Positions 8,686 through 17,070 of a stretch of 64,000 bases of DNA are shown here, in pieces. The translations under genes were made by a program, and so were the position numbers. The notes beneath the pieces were generated by a model. That model ran no database searches, had not been told where the DNA came from, and worked only from the letters and a program-made list of their open reading frames with translations. The DNA comes from Shewanella schlegeliana (GTDB lineage Bacteria > Pseudomonadota > Gammaproteobacteria > Enterobacterales > Shewanellaceae): NCBI RefSeq assembly GCF_016765635.1, contig NZ_JAESVD010000003.1:186001-250000 (forward strand), in the 5' to 3' direction. Every line of letters starts with the position of its first letter. Within the stretch, counting starts at the first letter, position 1.

Positions 8686-10275
8686 TTAGCCGACTTTAAG
8701 TTTCTCAGCTAACCGAGTCGCGTTTCTTGCGGTAATACCATAGATAGATAGCTGCGGATTAGCTCCCAGACTCGTTGGGAATATCGAGCCATCCATCACA
8801 GATAGGTTGTCGAAATAGTGTGACTCGCCGAAACTATTCACCATCGATAATTTAGGGTCTTCTCCCATAGGGCAGCCCCCCATCACATGAGCCGATGCCA
8901 CTACGGTTTTCAGAGGTGCCAAGTCCATCTCACTGATTGTCTTTTTGGCCTCATTCCAGCTCGATAGATAGGGCATGCCCTCGCTGATAGGTAATACTTG
9001 CTTTGCTCCAGCTGCAAATTGCAGCTCTGCCATACTGGCAAACGCACGCCTTGCCGCTCGCCAAAACGCATCGGTTAGCGGGTAATCGAGTGTGAAGCCA
9101 TGATCGGTCAGTTTAACCTGTCCCCCTTGGCTATTGTCATGGAAACCGTCTCTCACTAACGCGATAGTGACTTGTAGTTGATTAAATTTTTCCATCAGCT
9201 GGGCATGGCTTTGACCATAACCTAAGGTTTTAGAGGCGATCAAAATCGGATGAATCGGCGGGACTTCAAGCTTAAAACCAAGCTCACCATCGGCGCCATT
9301 TTGCCAGACGAATTCATCAGAATAGATAGACTGCGGCGCACCACTATGACCATTAACCGGATCGCTGAACACCGCACCGCTCAAAAGAGTGGGATGCAGG
9401 AAAGTACGCTTACCTATAATCTCATAGGGATCTGGAAGTTGAGAGCGCAGCATGAGCGTCGGAGTATGAATCGCCCCCGCCGCCAAAATATAATGCTTCG
9501 CCTTAAACATCAGCTCGACCGGTAGCGGCTTCATATTCTTATCGACAGCTTGGGCCTTCAGCGCAAAAATCTTGTCATTATGATGCTCAATCTTGATGAC
9601 TTGCGCCTGACTCACCAGTGTCGCACCACGCTCCAGCGCCGCAGGGATTGTGGTGACCAACATGGATTGCTTAGCATTGACCGGACAGCCCATACCGCAA
9701 TAACCTGTATTCCAGCAGCCCAACACATTGCGCTTAATGACAGTGTATTGCCAACCTAGCTTCTCGCAGCCGTGCTTTAATGCCTGATTATTACGATTGG
9801 GCTCGTAAGCCCACTTACTGATATTCAGCCGATGCTCCATCTTCTCAAACCAAGGGTCGAGTTCGATACGAGATAGCCCCTTAACAGATTTAGCCTGAGC
9901 CCAATAATCCAGTGCAGGCTCTGGAGTACGAATAGAGGTCGTCCAGTTAACGGTTGTGGATCCCCCTACAGCGCGCCCCTGAAAAATACCGATCGCCTTA
10001 TCTGTGGTCTTCATTCCAGCCGCTTGCTGGTAAAGGTCGGGATAGGCAACTCGCTCCTCCATCACAAAGTCTTTCGATGATTTAAGCTGACCGCCTTCCA
10101 CGATGATCACCGACAAACCTGCTTCGGTGAGAATTTCTGCCGCCACGCCGCCGCCCGCACCACTGCCGACAATCACCACATCGGCCTCTAAGGTTTGGCT
10201 TTCGGTGAGTTTAGCGGCATTAATATGACTCCAGCCGGAATCGAGTCCTGTTACGATAGGATCTTCAATAGCCAT
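8686..10275 (-). CDS. GMC family FAD-dependent oxidoreductase
   Basis: A 529-residue flavoprotein likely to oxidise a sugar, sugar acid or other alcohol. The N-terminal FAD-binding motif reads VVIVGSGAGGGVAAE (about 35-49), followed by the GMC signature GRAVGGSTTVNW, a cysteine-rich CWNTGYCGMGC patch, and near the C-terminus HVMGGCPMG with NPQLSIYGITARNA. This pattern fits the large subunit of gluconate/fructose-type membrane dehydrogenases. It has no signal of its own; its partner upstream carries a Tat-like signal, so it may be exported as a passenger. Start at 10275 is set by a strong ribosome site (AGGGGAAGGGAA); a longer frame upstream runs into the tandem repeats. No cytochrome c subunit is adjacent. 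Substrate unknown. Confidence 0.8.
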   Translation of the reverse strand: MAIEDPIVTGLDSGWSHINAAKLTESQTLEADVVIVGSGAGGGVAAEILTEAGLSVIIVEGGQLKSSKDFVMEERVAYPDLYQQAAGMKTTDKAIGIFQGRAVGGSTTVNWTTSIRTPEPALDYWAQAKSVKGLSRIELDPWFEKMEHRLNISKWAYEPNRNNQALKHGCEKLGWQYTVIKRNVLGCWNTGYCGMGCPVNAKQSMLVTTIPAALERGATLVSQAQVIKIEHHNDKIFALKAQAVDKNMKPLPVELMFKAKHYILAAGAIHTPTLMLRSQLPDPYEIIGKRTFLHPTLLSGAVFSDPVNGHSGAPQSIYSDEFVWQNGADGELGFKLEVPPIHPILIASKTLGYGQSHAQLMEKFNQLQVTIALVRDGFHDNSQGGQVKLTDHGFTLDYPLTDAFWRAARRAFASMAELQFAAGAKQVLPISEGMPYLSSWNEAKKTISEMDLAPLKTVVASAHVMGGCPMGEDPKLSMVNSFGESHYFDNLSVMDGSIFPTSLGANPQLSIYGITARNATRLAEKLKVG

Positions 10276-10312
10276 AAACGATTCCCTTCCCCTGCAAATG
10301 AGTTTTAACGTG

Positions 10313-10744
10313 CCCCATGCCATCACCTCTAGAAACGTAGGAACTTGATTTGCCGTAATGCAGTCGGCTGCTATGCTCGGGGTTAGTGTGCTCGGGGCTA
10401 AACGGGTCATTAACTAATTGCATCACTTCATATTCTCCAAGAACGTCAGAACTTGGTTTGCCGTAATGCTGTCGGCTGCTATGCTCGGGGTTAGTGTGCT
10501 CGGAGCTAAACGGGTCATTAACTAATTGCATCACTTCATATTCTCCAAGAACGTCAGAACTTGGTTTGCCGTAATGCTGTCGGCTGCTATGCTCGGGGTT
10601 AGTGTGCTCGGAGCTAAACGGGTCATTAACTAATTGCATCACTTCATATTCTCCAAGAACGTCAGAACTTGGTTTGCCGTAATGCTGTCGGCTGCTATGC
10701 TCGGGGTTAGTGTGCTCGGAGCTAAACGGGTCATTAACTAATTG
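10313..10744 (-). repeat. Four tandem 108-bp repeats between the dehydrogenase subunit genes
   Basis: Three identical 108-base units at 10421-10528, 10529-10636 and 10637-10744 are followed (on the minus strand) by a fourth, diverged unit at 10313-10420. The unit contains a segment resembling the 3' end of the upstream small-subunit gene: PEHWSRLHYAKP there, PEHSSRQHYGKP in each repeat, and the shared DNA ending GGAGAATATGAAGTGATG. Because 108 is a multiple of three, one reading frame stays open across the array; it could start at ATG 10747, overlapping the small-subunit stop as TGATG, and would give a 160-residue protein of 36-residue repeats ending at 10265. Whether it is translated is unknown. 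Confidence 0.9.
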
Positions 10745-10746
10745 CA

Positions 10747-11262
10747 TCACTTCATATTCTCCAAGAACGTCGGCTTTGCATAATGCAATCGGCTCCAGTG
10801 CTCAGGACTAGAGTAGTAGCTGGCCATCACCAACTCCCGCAGTCCCTGATAGGCGGTCACCATCATATCCATATAGCTCGTACGCCAACTTTGCAGCATC
10901 TCAATCAGCTCTGGCTGTTTGCGCATCATCAAAGGCGTCATGCTGCCAGTTAAAATTAATAAGCCAAGTCGCCCCTCTAGCATCTCCAGCAACTGCTCGA
11001 GTTCATCAAAGCTATCTTGAGGAAGAAGAGAAATAGTGTGCTCGATGGAATCTAAGGTTCGATTTACCGCATCGCGTTTAAGCGCCGCAACATCGGGCAG
11101 TGCACCATCGAGAAAGACTGGCACTAGCACACTAAATAACAGGCGATGCTTGTCATCGAGTTCTTTATTCACGCCAACATAATCTGACGAGTAATAATTA
11201 ACTCCCAGTGCTAAGCAAGCAGTACCTGCTAATGCGGTTGTGATAAAAGTCCGTCGCTCCAT
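10747..11262 (-). CDS. Gluconate 2-dehydrogenase subunit 3-like protein (Tat signal)
   Basis: A 171-residue small subunit. The N-terminus MERRTFITTALAGTACLALG has the twin-arginine pattern and hydrophobic core of a Tat signal. The rest resembles the subunit 3 family of gluconate/sorbitol dehydrogenases, which accompanies a GMC flavoprotein: an early helix with F.VLVPVFLDGALP, then a C-terminal W..SYMDMMVTAYQGLRELVMASYY region. It lies upstream of the GMC gene on the same strand, separated only by the repeat array, so the two are probably one operon. The protein likely escorts the folded flavoprotein across the inner membrane. The 3' end of the gene shows clear similarity to the downstream repeats. 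Confidence 0.75.
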   Translation of the reverse strand: MERRTFITTALAGTACLALGVNYYSSDYVGVNKELDDKHRLLFSVLVPVFLDGALPDVAALKRDAVNRTLDSIEHTISLLPQDSFDELEQLLEMLEGRLGLLILTGSMTPLMMRKQPELIEMLQSWRTSYMDMMVTAYQGLRELVMASYYSSPEHWSRLHYAKPTFLENMK

Positions 11263-11427
11263 CGAGTCCTCTCATTCTTATTATTAATTCATGGCGGTAA
11301 ACTGCACAGCCCTAGCGCTTACCGCTGCAGATAAAGCGAATAAAAATACCTGTACAAAATCTGTGTTACACTCTGCAGACAATAACAATTAAACATACGT
11401 TTTAATTTTCAGCAATAGCCAATTATT

Positions 11428-12408
11428 ATGAGCCAGTTATTTTCTCCCCCTTGGTGGGCTAAAAATCCCCACATTCAAACGATCCTACCCGTGCTAACCA
11501 AAGTGGACAAACCACAACTTAGACGCGAACGATTAGAGCTTAGTGATGGTGACTTTATCGATCTCGACTGGCAAGGTTCCCCTAAGGAGCACCAGCCGAT
11601 ACTGGTAATCATTCACGGCTTAGAGGGGAGTGCACAATCCCATTATGCACGCCGTATGTTAGCGGCCTGTAAGGCGTTAGAACTGTGCGCAGTGGTACAT
11701 CATCACCGCAGCTGTTCTGGTGAACTCAACCGTCTGGTTAGAGGCTATCACAGCGGCGATACTCAAGATCTACAAACCAGCTTGAGCCACTTAAAGACTC
11801 AGTACCCTAGCAGCCGCTTACTTGCAGCGGGATATAGCTTAGGTGGCAATGTGTTGGTTAAGTATCAGGGCGAGCAACAAGATGACAGCCTTATTGACAG
11901 AGGTGTTGCCATCTCGGCGCCACTGCAGCTAGGCTCCTGCGCCAATAGACTTGAGAAAGGTTTCTCGAAAGTTTACCAAAGCTATCTGATTAAACAGTTA
12001 CAAGAGAAGATGCGCGGTAAAATCGCCAAGCCTGAACTACAACCCTTAATGCCAATAAATAAAACTGATATTAAGCAGCTAAACACCTTCTATGCCTTCG
12101 ATGATAAAATTACCGCGCCGTTACATGGCTTTACCGATGTCGATGACTACTATACTCGCGCCAGTGGCTTGCCATACTTACGTCAGATCACTAAGCCAAC
12201 CTTAGTCATTCACGCTAAAGATGATCCCTTTATGACTCATGCGGTGATCCCATCCAAGGCGCAACTATCGGATCAAGTGCAGTACGAACTGCACGATAAT
12301 GGTGGTCACGTAGGCTTTATTGATGGTGGTAGTCCTTGGCGTCCGCAGTATTATCTCGAAAAACGTGTATTAAATTTTTTAACCTCACTGGAAACATCAG
12401 CATGTTAG
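11428..12408 (+). CDS. yheT: Alpha/beta-fold hydrolase YheT
   Basis: A 326-residue alpha/beta hydrolase of the YheT (AB-hydrolase, ABHD1/3-like) family. Visible are the oxyanion segment HGLEGS (63-68), HHHRSCSGE, the nucleophile elbow GYSLGGN with Ser137, a late acidic residue in HAKDDPF and the catalytic His in NGGHVGF. The substrate is not established for the bacterial family; esterase activity is expected. The stop overlaps the start of yheU by seven bases (ATGTTAG), so the two are translationally coupled, as part of the conserved yheT-yheU-prkB order. Confidence 0.88.
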   Translation: MSQLFSPPWWAKNPHIQTILPVLTKVDKPQLRRERLELSDGDFIDLDWQGSPKEHQPILVIIHGLEGSAQSHYARRMLAACKALELCAVVHHHRSCSGELNRLVRGYHSGDTQDLQTSLSHLKTQYPSSRLLAAGYSLGGNVLVKYQGEQQDDSLIDRGVAISAPLQLGSCANRLEKGFSKVYQSYLIKQLQEKMRGKIAKPELQPLMPINKTDIKQLNTFYAFDDKITAPLHGFTDVDDYYTRASGLPYLRQITKPTLVIHAKDDPFMTHAVIPSKAQLSDQVQYELHDNGGHVGFIDGGSPWRPQYYLEKRVLNFLTSLETSAC

Positions 12409-12656
12409 TGCCTTATGAGTCTTTAACCCAGTTACCTAGCGAAACGTTTGACAATCTCATTAAAGAGTATCTTATCAGCCAAGTCGAAGATGGCAGTTTT
12501 TCAGGCGATGGCGAGCACAGTATGGATAGAGCAATCACTCAGTGCAGAGCCGCACTCAAGCAAGGGCTATTGGTGGTTGAGTATAACGAAGAAGAGGAGT
12601 CTATCGGCATCAGACGCAAAGAAGATATCGTCTACCAAGAGAGTGAATACGATTAA
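12402..12656 (+). CDS. yheU: YheU family (UPF0270) protein
   Basis: An 84-residue conserved protein. The opening MLVPYESL..LP..TFDNLI..YL, the DG..E.SMD..I..CR..L..G segment and the acidic end are characteristic of YheU. No function is established. The start at 12402 overlaps the yheT stop; a longer frame from 12336 lies entirely within yheT and is discarded. Confidence 0.88.
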   Translation: MLVPYESLTQLPSETFDNLIKEYLISQVEDGSFSGDGEHSMDRAITQCRAALKQGLLVVEYNEEEESIGIRRKEDIVYQESEYD

Positions 12657-12786
12657 ATTGACCTAAGCGAAGCGAATCCGTATAACTTAAGATACTGAAC
12701 CGCAATCTGCTTACCTGAGTCACTAAAGTTAGCCAATTAGGCTAGTGTACAGGTGATAGTTAACTATCTATATTTTGGGTAAAAAA

Positions 12787-13674
12787 ATGTCAGCGAAACA
12801 TCCGATTATTGCAGTAACTGGCTCCTCTGGTGCAGGCACGACGACAACGACAACGGCATTCAATCATATCTTTAGGCAACTCGGCATTAATGCCGCGATT
12901 GTGGAAGGCGATAGCTTTCATCATTTCACTCGCCCAGAAATGGCGGTAATGATCCGTAAAGAGAAGACCGAGAATCGAAATATTAGCTATTTCGGTCCAG
13001 AAGCGAATGACTTTAATCGTCTTGAGCAGTGTTTTAGCGATTATAGCAATACAGGGCAAGGTGAGACTCGCGCCTATTTACACACCTTCGATGAAGCAGT
13101 GCCCTTTAACCAGATGCCTGGCACCTTTACCCAATGGCACCCACTTCCTGAAAATACCGATATGCTCTATTACGAGGGCCTTCATGGTGGTGTTGTCACC
13201 GATGACTGTGACGTGGCTCAGCATGTGGATCTGCTTATCGGCATGGTGCCCATTGTTAACCTAGAGTGGATCCAAAAGATTATCCGTGACACCTCGGAGC
13301 GCGGCCATAGTCGTGAGAAGGTGATGGATTCAATTGTGCGCAGTATGGATGATTATATTAACCATATGACGCCACAGTTTTCACGCACTCATATTAACTT
13401 CCAGCGTGTCCCGACAGTAGACACCTCAAATCCATTTAGCGCTAAAAGCATTCCAACCTCAGATGAAAGTTTTGTGGTGATCCGTTTTCGCGGTATGAAA
13501 AATGTCGATTTCCCTTATTACTTAAAAATGATCCAAGGCTCATTTATGTCACGCATGCATACCTTAGTGGTGCCCGGTGGCAAGATGTCCCTAGCAATGG
13601 AGCTCATTTTAACCCCGCTTGTAAAAGACCTGATGGATAAACGCCAACAGCTTATTGCTCAAGAGGGCGGGTAA
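12787..13674 (+). CDS. prkB: Phosphoribulokinase-like protein PrkB
   Basis: A 295-residue P-loop kinase of the phosphoribulokinase family. It starts MSAKHPIIAVTGSSGAG with an unusual all-threonine Walker A end (GAGTTTT), followed by EGDSFH, YFGPEAND, the YEGLHGG motif and NLEWIQKI.RDT.ERGHS, and ends with a GGKM segment. In E. coli and relatives prkB sits next to yheU and crp; these organisms have no Calvin cycle, so the physiological substrate is unclear. The ATG at 12787 matches the family N-terminus; a TTG four codons earlier is less likely. Followed by the 62-bp repeat array. Confidence 0.88.
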   Translation: MSAKHPIIAVTGSSGAGTTTTTTAFNHIFRQLGINAAIVEGDSFHHFTRPEMAVMIRKEKTENRNISYFGPEANDFNRLEQCFSDYSNTGQGETRAYLHTFDEAVPFNQMPGTFTQWHPLPENTDMLYYEGLHGGVVTDDCDVAQHVDLLIGMVPIVNLEWIQKIIRDTSERGHSREKVMDSIVRSMDDYINHMTPQFSRTHINFQRVPTVDTSNPFSAKSIPTSDESFVVIRFRGMKNVDFPYYLKMIQGSFMSRMHTLVVPGGKMSLAMELILTPLVKDLMDKRQQLIAQEGG

Positions 13675-13781
13675 CCTTTACTAACTCATAGCTTATTAAG
13701 ATTAGTTTAAGCCAGCTTATGTAGACTGCTGCTTATCGGGATTTCAGGCGAAAGAACGATAAGTTAGCGGTCCCTTGGAGG

Positions 13782-14516
13782 TAAATTCCCCCATCTTGAT
13801 CTGTTTGTCTTCTTGGGACTGTTAACTGACCTCTCCTTATTAAAGCTCCAGAAAAGTAAATTCCACATCCATGCTTGCTCTGTTTGTCCTCTTGGAAGCG
13901 CTGACTGACCTTTAAAAGTAAATTCCACATCCACGCTTGCTCTGTTTATCCTCTTGGAAGCGCTGACTGACCTTTAAAAGTAAATTCCACATCCATGCTT
14001 GATCTGTTTGTCTTCTTGGGACTGTTAACTGACCTTTAAAAGTAAATTCCACATCCACGCTTGCTCTGTTTATCCTCTTGGAAGCGCTGACTGACCTTTA
14101 AAAGTAAATTCCACATCCATGCTTGCTCTGTTTGTCTTCTTGGGACTGTTAACTGACCTTTAAAAGTAAATTCCACATCCATGCTTGCTCTGTTTATCCT
14201 CTTGGAAGCGCTGACTGACCTTTAAAAGTAAATTCCACTTCAATGCTTGCTAAGTCTGCTCCTTAAGACTGTTAACTAACCTCTCATTATTAAAAGTAAA
14301 TTCCACATTCATGCTTGCTCTGTTTATCCTCTTGGAAGCGCTGACTGACCTTTAAAAGTAAATTCCACTTCCACGCTTGCTCTGTCTGTTCCTTGGGACT
14401 GTTAACTGACTCCTTATTAAAGCTCTAGAAAAGTAAATTCCACCGTCATGCTTGCTCTGTTTGTCTTCTTGGGACTGATAACTGCCCTCACCTGCAAAGT
14501 TTTGAAACCTTAAAAG
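13782..14516. repeat. Minisatellite of eleven ~62-bp imperfect tandem repeats
   Basis: Units begin with TAAATTCC at 13782, 13857, 13919, 13981, 14043, 14105, 14167, 14229, 14297, 14359 and 14434. Most are exactly 62 bases; four are longer (68-83) with extra TTATTAAAGCTC-type sequence. Two variants recur in a near-alternating order: one with CTCTTGGAAGCGCTGACTG and one with TTCTTGGGACTGTTAACTG. The period is not a multiple of three, so it does not encode a repeat protein, and there are no unique spacers, so it is not a CRISPR. The region 13675-14667 contains no gene; it separates prkB from a convergent gene. Confidence 0.93.
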
Positions 14517-14548
14517 TAAGAGACAGGCTAGCTTCATATATCAGGTAC

Positions 14549-14575
14549 AAAAAAAGCCCCTAAAATTAGGAGCTT
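14549..14575 (-). terminator. Rho-independent terminator for the Sel1-like gene
   Basis: AAGC-CCTAA pairs with TTAGG-GCTT around a short loop with one mismatch; the minus strand ends in seven T. It is about 90 bases after the stop of the Sel1/TPR gene. Confidence 0.7.
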
Positions 14576-14667
14576 CTTTGTTAGCTTTATTGCTGTTATT
14601 AGCGTATCGACTCAGACTGGCATTACTATCTCGCTACCATCCTCGCTACCATCATATTAACATCTCA

Positions 14668-15453
14668 TTATGGGTTGTTGGTGAGTGGCAAGACTTCACG
14701 GTAGGGTTCATAGTTTTGATAGCTCTTAAGACGCTGTTTAAACTCTACTGTTTTACTTTGATCTTTGCTTAGATTTAATGCCTTAATGGCTTTTTGCTGA
14801 GTCGAGATAGCGGCAGTGAAATCACCAATTTCGGCATAAGCGGCAGCAAGGTTATCTAAGTTTGTCGGGTCTTGCTCATTTGACTCAAGCAGCGCCAATG
14901 ATAATTCGAGTGCTTTATTACCATTACGGTATTGCGCTTCAGGACAAGTCGCGAGAATCCAAGCCACATTGCCAAGCGAAATCATATCGCCAACAGCATT
15001 AAACTGTTCGACCGCTTTACCGCAATTACGCTCAACACCTTGACCACCCGCTGCATAAATAAAACCCAGTCTAAAATTGGCCCATTTATTTCCTTGCTTG
15101 CTTAACTCGCTATACCACTGCTCGGCAGTCGAAAGATCGCGTTCGATTAGGCTACCTTCAAATGCTAAATCGGCGATGGTTTGCTGTGCTTTTACATGTC
15201 CAAGCTGGGCTGCATCGGTGAGCCACTGCAAACCTAAGTCTCTATCTTGTGCGACAAAACGACCAGATAAGTACATTAAACCCAACAGATATTGTGCATC
15301 TTTGTCACCCTGGGTTGCTTTAAGTTGAATGTGTACTAAACGGCTGGCCTCTTCGGAACCTTGAGGCTGCGGAATCGAGAACGCATTAGCCCCAGAACTA
15401 ACGGCTAAAAAAAAGACCACCACAGTATTTAAAATCCAAGGTCTGCAATTCAC
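14668..15453 (-). CDS. Secreted Sel1/TPR-repeat protein
   Basis: A 261-residue protein with a signal peptide (hydrophobic core VVVFFLAVSSGANA, cleavage near residue 25). It contains Sel1-like repeats, seen in the recurring A..G...AQ..LG.MY..G and A...G...A.......A.EG patterns (about 45-150), then a region with TPR character (NLDNLAAAYAEIGDFTAAISTQQKAIKAL). Such proteins are periplasmic or outer-membrane scaffolds for protein interaction. No partner is evident; it stands alone between the minisatellite and crp, and transcribes away from crp. Confidence 0.75.
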   Translation of the reverse strand: MNCRPWILNTVVVFFLAVSSGANAFSIPQPQGSEEASRLVHIQLKATQGDKDAQYLLGLMYLSGRFVAQDRDLGLQWLTDAAQLGHVKAQQTIADLAFEGSLIERDLSTAEQWYSELSKQGNKWANFRLGFIYAAGGQGVERNCGKAVEQFNAVGDMISLGNVAWILATCPEAQYRNGNKALELSLALLESNEQDPTNLDNLAAAYAEIGDFTAAISTQQKAIKALNLSKDQSKTVEFKQRLKSYQNYEPYREVLPLTNNP

Positions 15454-15842
15454 GATAGACTCCTACAACTCACTAAAAAAGACTATAAATAAGACAATAA
15501 TTAACCGTCTCTTTAATATTATTCTTCCTCAAGTTAGCCAGAAATTGACTAAAATGTCGAGTGCAAATAGCACGGAATTACTAATGAGAATTATTCACCT
15601 TGTGGAATTTGGCAATTAAGAATATTGTATACACGAATAAATCTAATCCGCCTCATATCCAAGTCGAAAATGATTGTAACAAGATGTGATATAAGCCTAA
15701 TAGTTAACTCAACTATTCGTCTTAGCTGCGGATTCAGTTGACATATATCACTAATGTATCAGAATACGTATATCTAAATGGCTAGGTGGCTTTGAGTGGG
15801 TAAGTCTAAACTAAGACTTCTATCAAGGTTTTAATAGCTTAA
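15454..15842. other. Divergent intergenic region upstream of crp
   Basis: AT-rich region between the Sel1 gene (minus) and crp (plus). A TGTGA half-site near 15685 resembles half a CRP operator but its second half does not match, and TAGTT-AACTC-AACTA at 15711-15725 is a short inverted repeat. Neither is strong enough to call an operator. No ORF is seen. Confidence 0.35.
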
Positions 15843-15872
15843 TTGACGTAAGATGCTTTATTAGCATATTCT
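15843..15872 (+). promoter_or_regulatory. Candidate crp promoter
   Basis: TTGACG at 15843-15848 and TATTCT at 15867-15872 are separated by 18 bases, a reasonable sigma-70 pair. Transcription would begin near 15879, giving a leader of about 30 bases with GAGGA before the ATG at 15908. Confidence 0.4.
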
Positions 15873-15907
15873 TACTTTCATAATGTAATCAGCCGAGGAA
15901 CATAGGC

Positions 15908-16543
15908 ATGGCTCTGATTGGAAAGCCAAAACCAGATCCTACTTTGGAATGGTTTTTATCACACTGTCACATTCATAAATATCCAGCCAAAAGTACTTTG
16001 ATCCACGCTGGTGAAGATTCAGATACACTTTACTACATAGTAAAAGGCTCTGTTGCCGTCTTGATTAAAGATGAAGAAGGTAAAGAGATGATTCTTTCTT
16101 ACCTGAATCAGGGCGACTTTATCGGTGAGCTAGGTTTATTTGAAGAACAAGCAGAACGTACGGCATGGGTTCGTGCTAAGCAAGCTTGTGAAATTGCAGA
16201 AATTTCTTACAAGAAGTTCAAGCAGTTAATTCAAGTGAACCCTGAAATCTTGATGAAGCTTTCATCTCAGATGGCTTACCGTCTGCACAGCACAAGCCAG
16301 AAAGTAGGCGATCTTGCTTTCCTTGATGTTGCAGGAAGAATTGCACAAACCTTGCTTCATCTTGCCAAGCAGCCTGATGCGATGACCCATCCTGATGGCA
16401 TGCAGATCAAGATCACTCGTCAAGAGATTGGCCAAATCGTTGGTTGTTCTCGTGAGACTGTAGGTCGTATCTTGAAAATGCTTGAAGAACAAAATCTTAT
16501 CCAAGCACACGGCAAAACTATCGTGGTTTACGGAACACGATAA
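15908..16543 (+). CDS. crp: cAMP receptor protein CRP
   Basis: A 211-residue global regulator. The cyclic-nucleotide-binding domain (about 20-130) contains [12 protein letters not shown] and RTAWVRAK, the phosphate-binding cassette; the long dimer helix follows; the C-terminal helix-turn-helix reads [21 protein letters not shown] (about 169-189), with the recognition residues R, E and R conserved as in E. coli CRP. In Shewanella, CRP controls anaerobic respiration as well as carbon use. Preceded by GAGGA and followed by a strong terminator, so monocistronic. Confidence 0.96.
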   Translation: MALIGKPKPDPTLEWFLSHCHIHKYPAKSTLIHAGEDSDTLYYIVKGSVAVLIKDEEGKEMILSYLNQGDFIGELGLFEEQAERTAWVRAKQACEIAEISYKKFKQLIQVNPEILMKLSSQMAYRLHSTSQKVGDLAFLDVAGRIAQTLLHLAKQPDAMTHPDGMQIKITRQEIGQIVGCSRETVGRILKMLEEQNLIQAHGKTIVVYGTR

Positions 16544-16581
16544 GCCAGTATTAAGCTCGGTTTAAGACAGCTTCTATAAAG

Positions 16582-16612
16582 TGGTCTGAGATTATCTCAG
16601 GCCATTTTTTTT
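16582..16612 (+). terminator. Rho-independent terminator after crp
   Basis: TGGTCTGAG pairs with CTCAGGCCA (nine pairs, one G-U) around ATTAT, followed by eight T. It lies about 40 bases beyond the crp stop and just before the ribosome site of the next gene. Confidence 0.9.
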
Positions 16613-16626
16613 ATTAGGAGTTCAGT

Positions 16627-16962
16627 GTGAAACTAGCATTATATCTATGCCTTATGGCTGCGATGCTACACCTGCCTGCAGCGGTCGCTAATCAAAAAAT
16701 TGAAGTTCAGCACTATGAAGCTCAGACCTTAGTTAAAACCGGTCAAATCCTCTCTCTCGACGTTACTCTTAGTAGTATCCAAGCCATGTGTAATGGCAAA
16801 CTCATTGACGCTCACTTATATCAGTACCAGAGCCAATGGCGCTATGAAGTTCAAATCCGTACCTCAAAGGGCCAGCTCGTCGATCTCGTGCTCGATGCCA
16901 GCACGGGTCAACTGGCAAAACCCGCCCAGCTGCCTGCGAGTTGCAGCGCCGATAAAGTTTAA
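16627..16962 (+). CDS. Periplasmic PepSY-domain protein
   Basis: A 111-residue exported protein. Residues 1-21 form a signal peptide (LALYLCLMAAMLHLPAAVA). The rest has the PepSY layout, with DVTLSSIQAM.NGKLIDAHLYQ, WRYEVQI and VLDASTGQL. Small PepSY proteins of this kind often precede PhoP/PhoQ-like two-component genes and are thought to modulate the sensor; that link here is from position. The start is GTG at 16627, supported by TAGGAG seven bases upstream. It lies 108 bases before the response regulator. Confidence 0.75.
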   Translation: MKLALYLCLMAAMLHLPAAVANQKIEVQHYEAQTLVKTGQILSLDVTLSSIQAMCNGKLIDAHLYQYQSQWRYEVQIRTSKGQLVDLVLDASTGQLAKPAQLPASCSADKV

Positions 16963-17070
16963 TAATGACTTAAGAATCAAATCAGTTGCACTGAAGTGGC
17001 ACTTTTGGGTTAACATGAGCTAACTCTGTAAAACGCCTGTCACTGTGCAAGGCACCATTGAGAGCACCCT

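Noticed and set aside
10265..10747. 160-residue repeat protein as a confirmed gene
   Set aside because: The frame is open because the repeat length is a multiple of three and it lacks an independent ribosome site; it is kept as a repeat with possible translation.
13782..14516. Possible CRISPR array
   Set aside because: The units are contiguous with no unique spacers between repeats, the repeats themselves vary, and no cas gene is present in the window.
15680..15705. CRP operator in the crp promoter region
   Set aside because: Only one half-site (TGTGA) is convincing; the right half does not match TCACA at the required distance.
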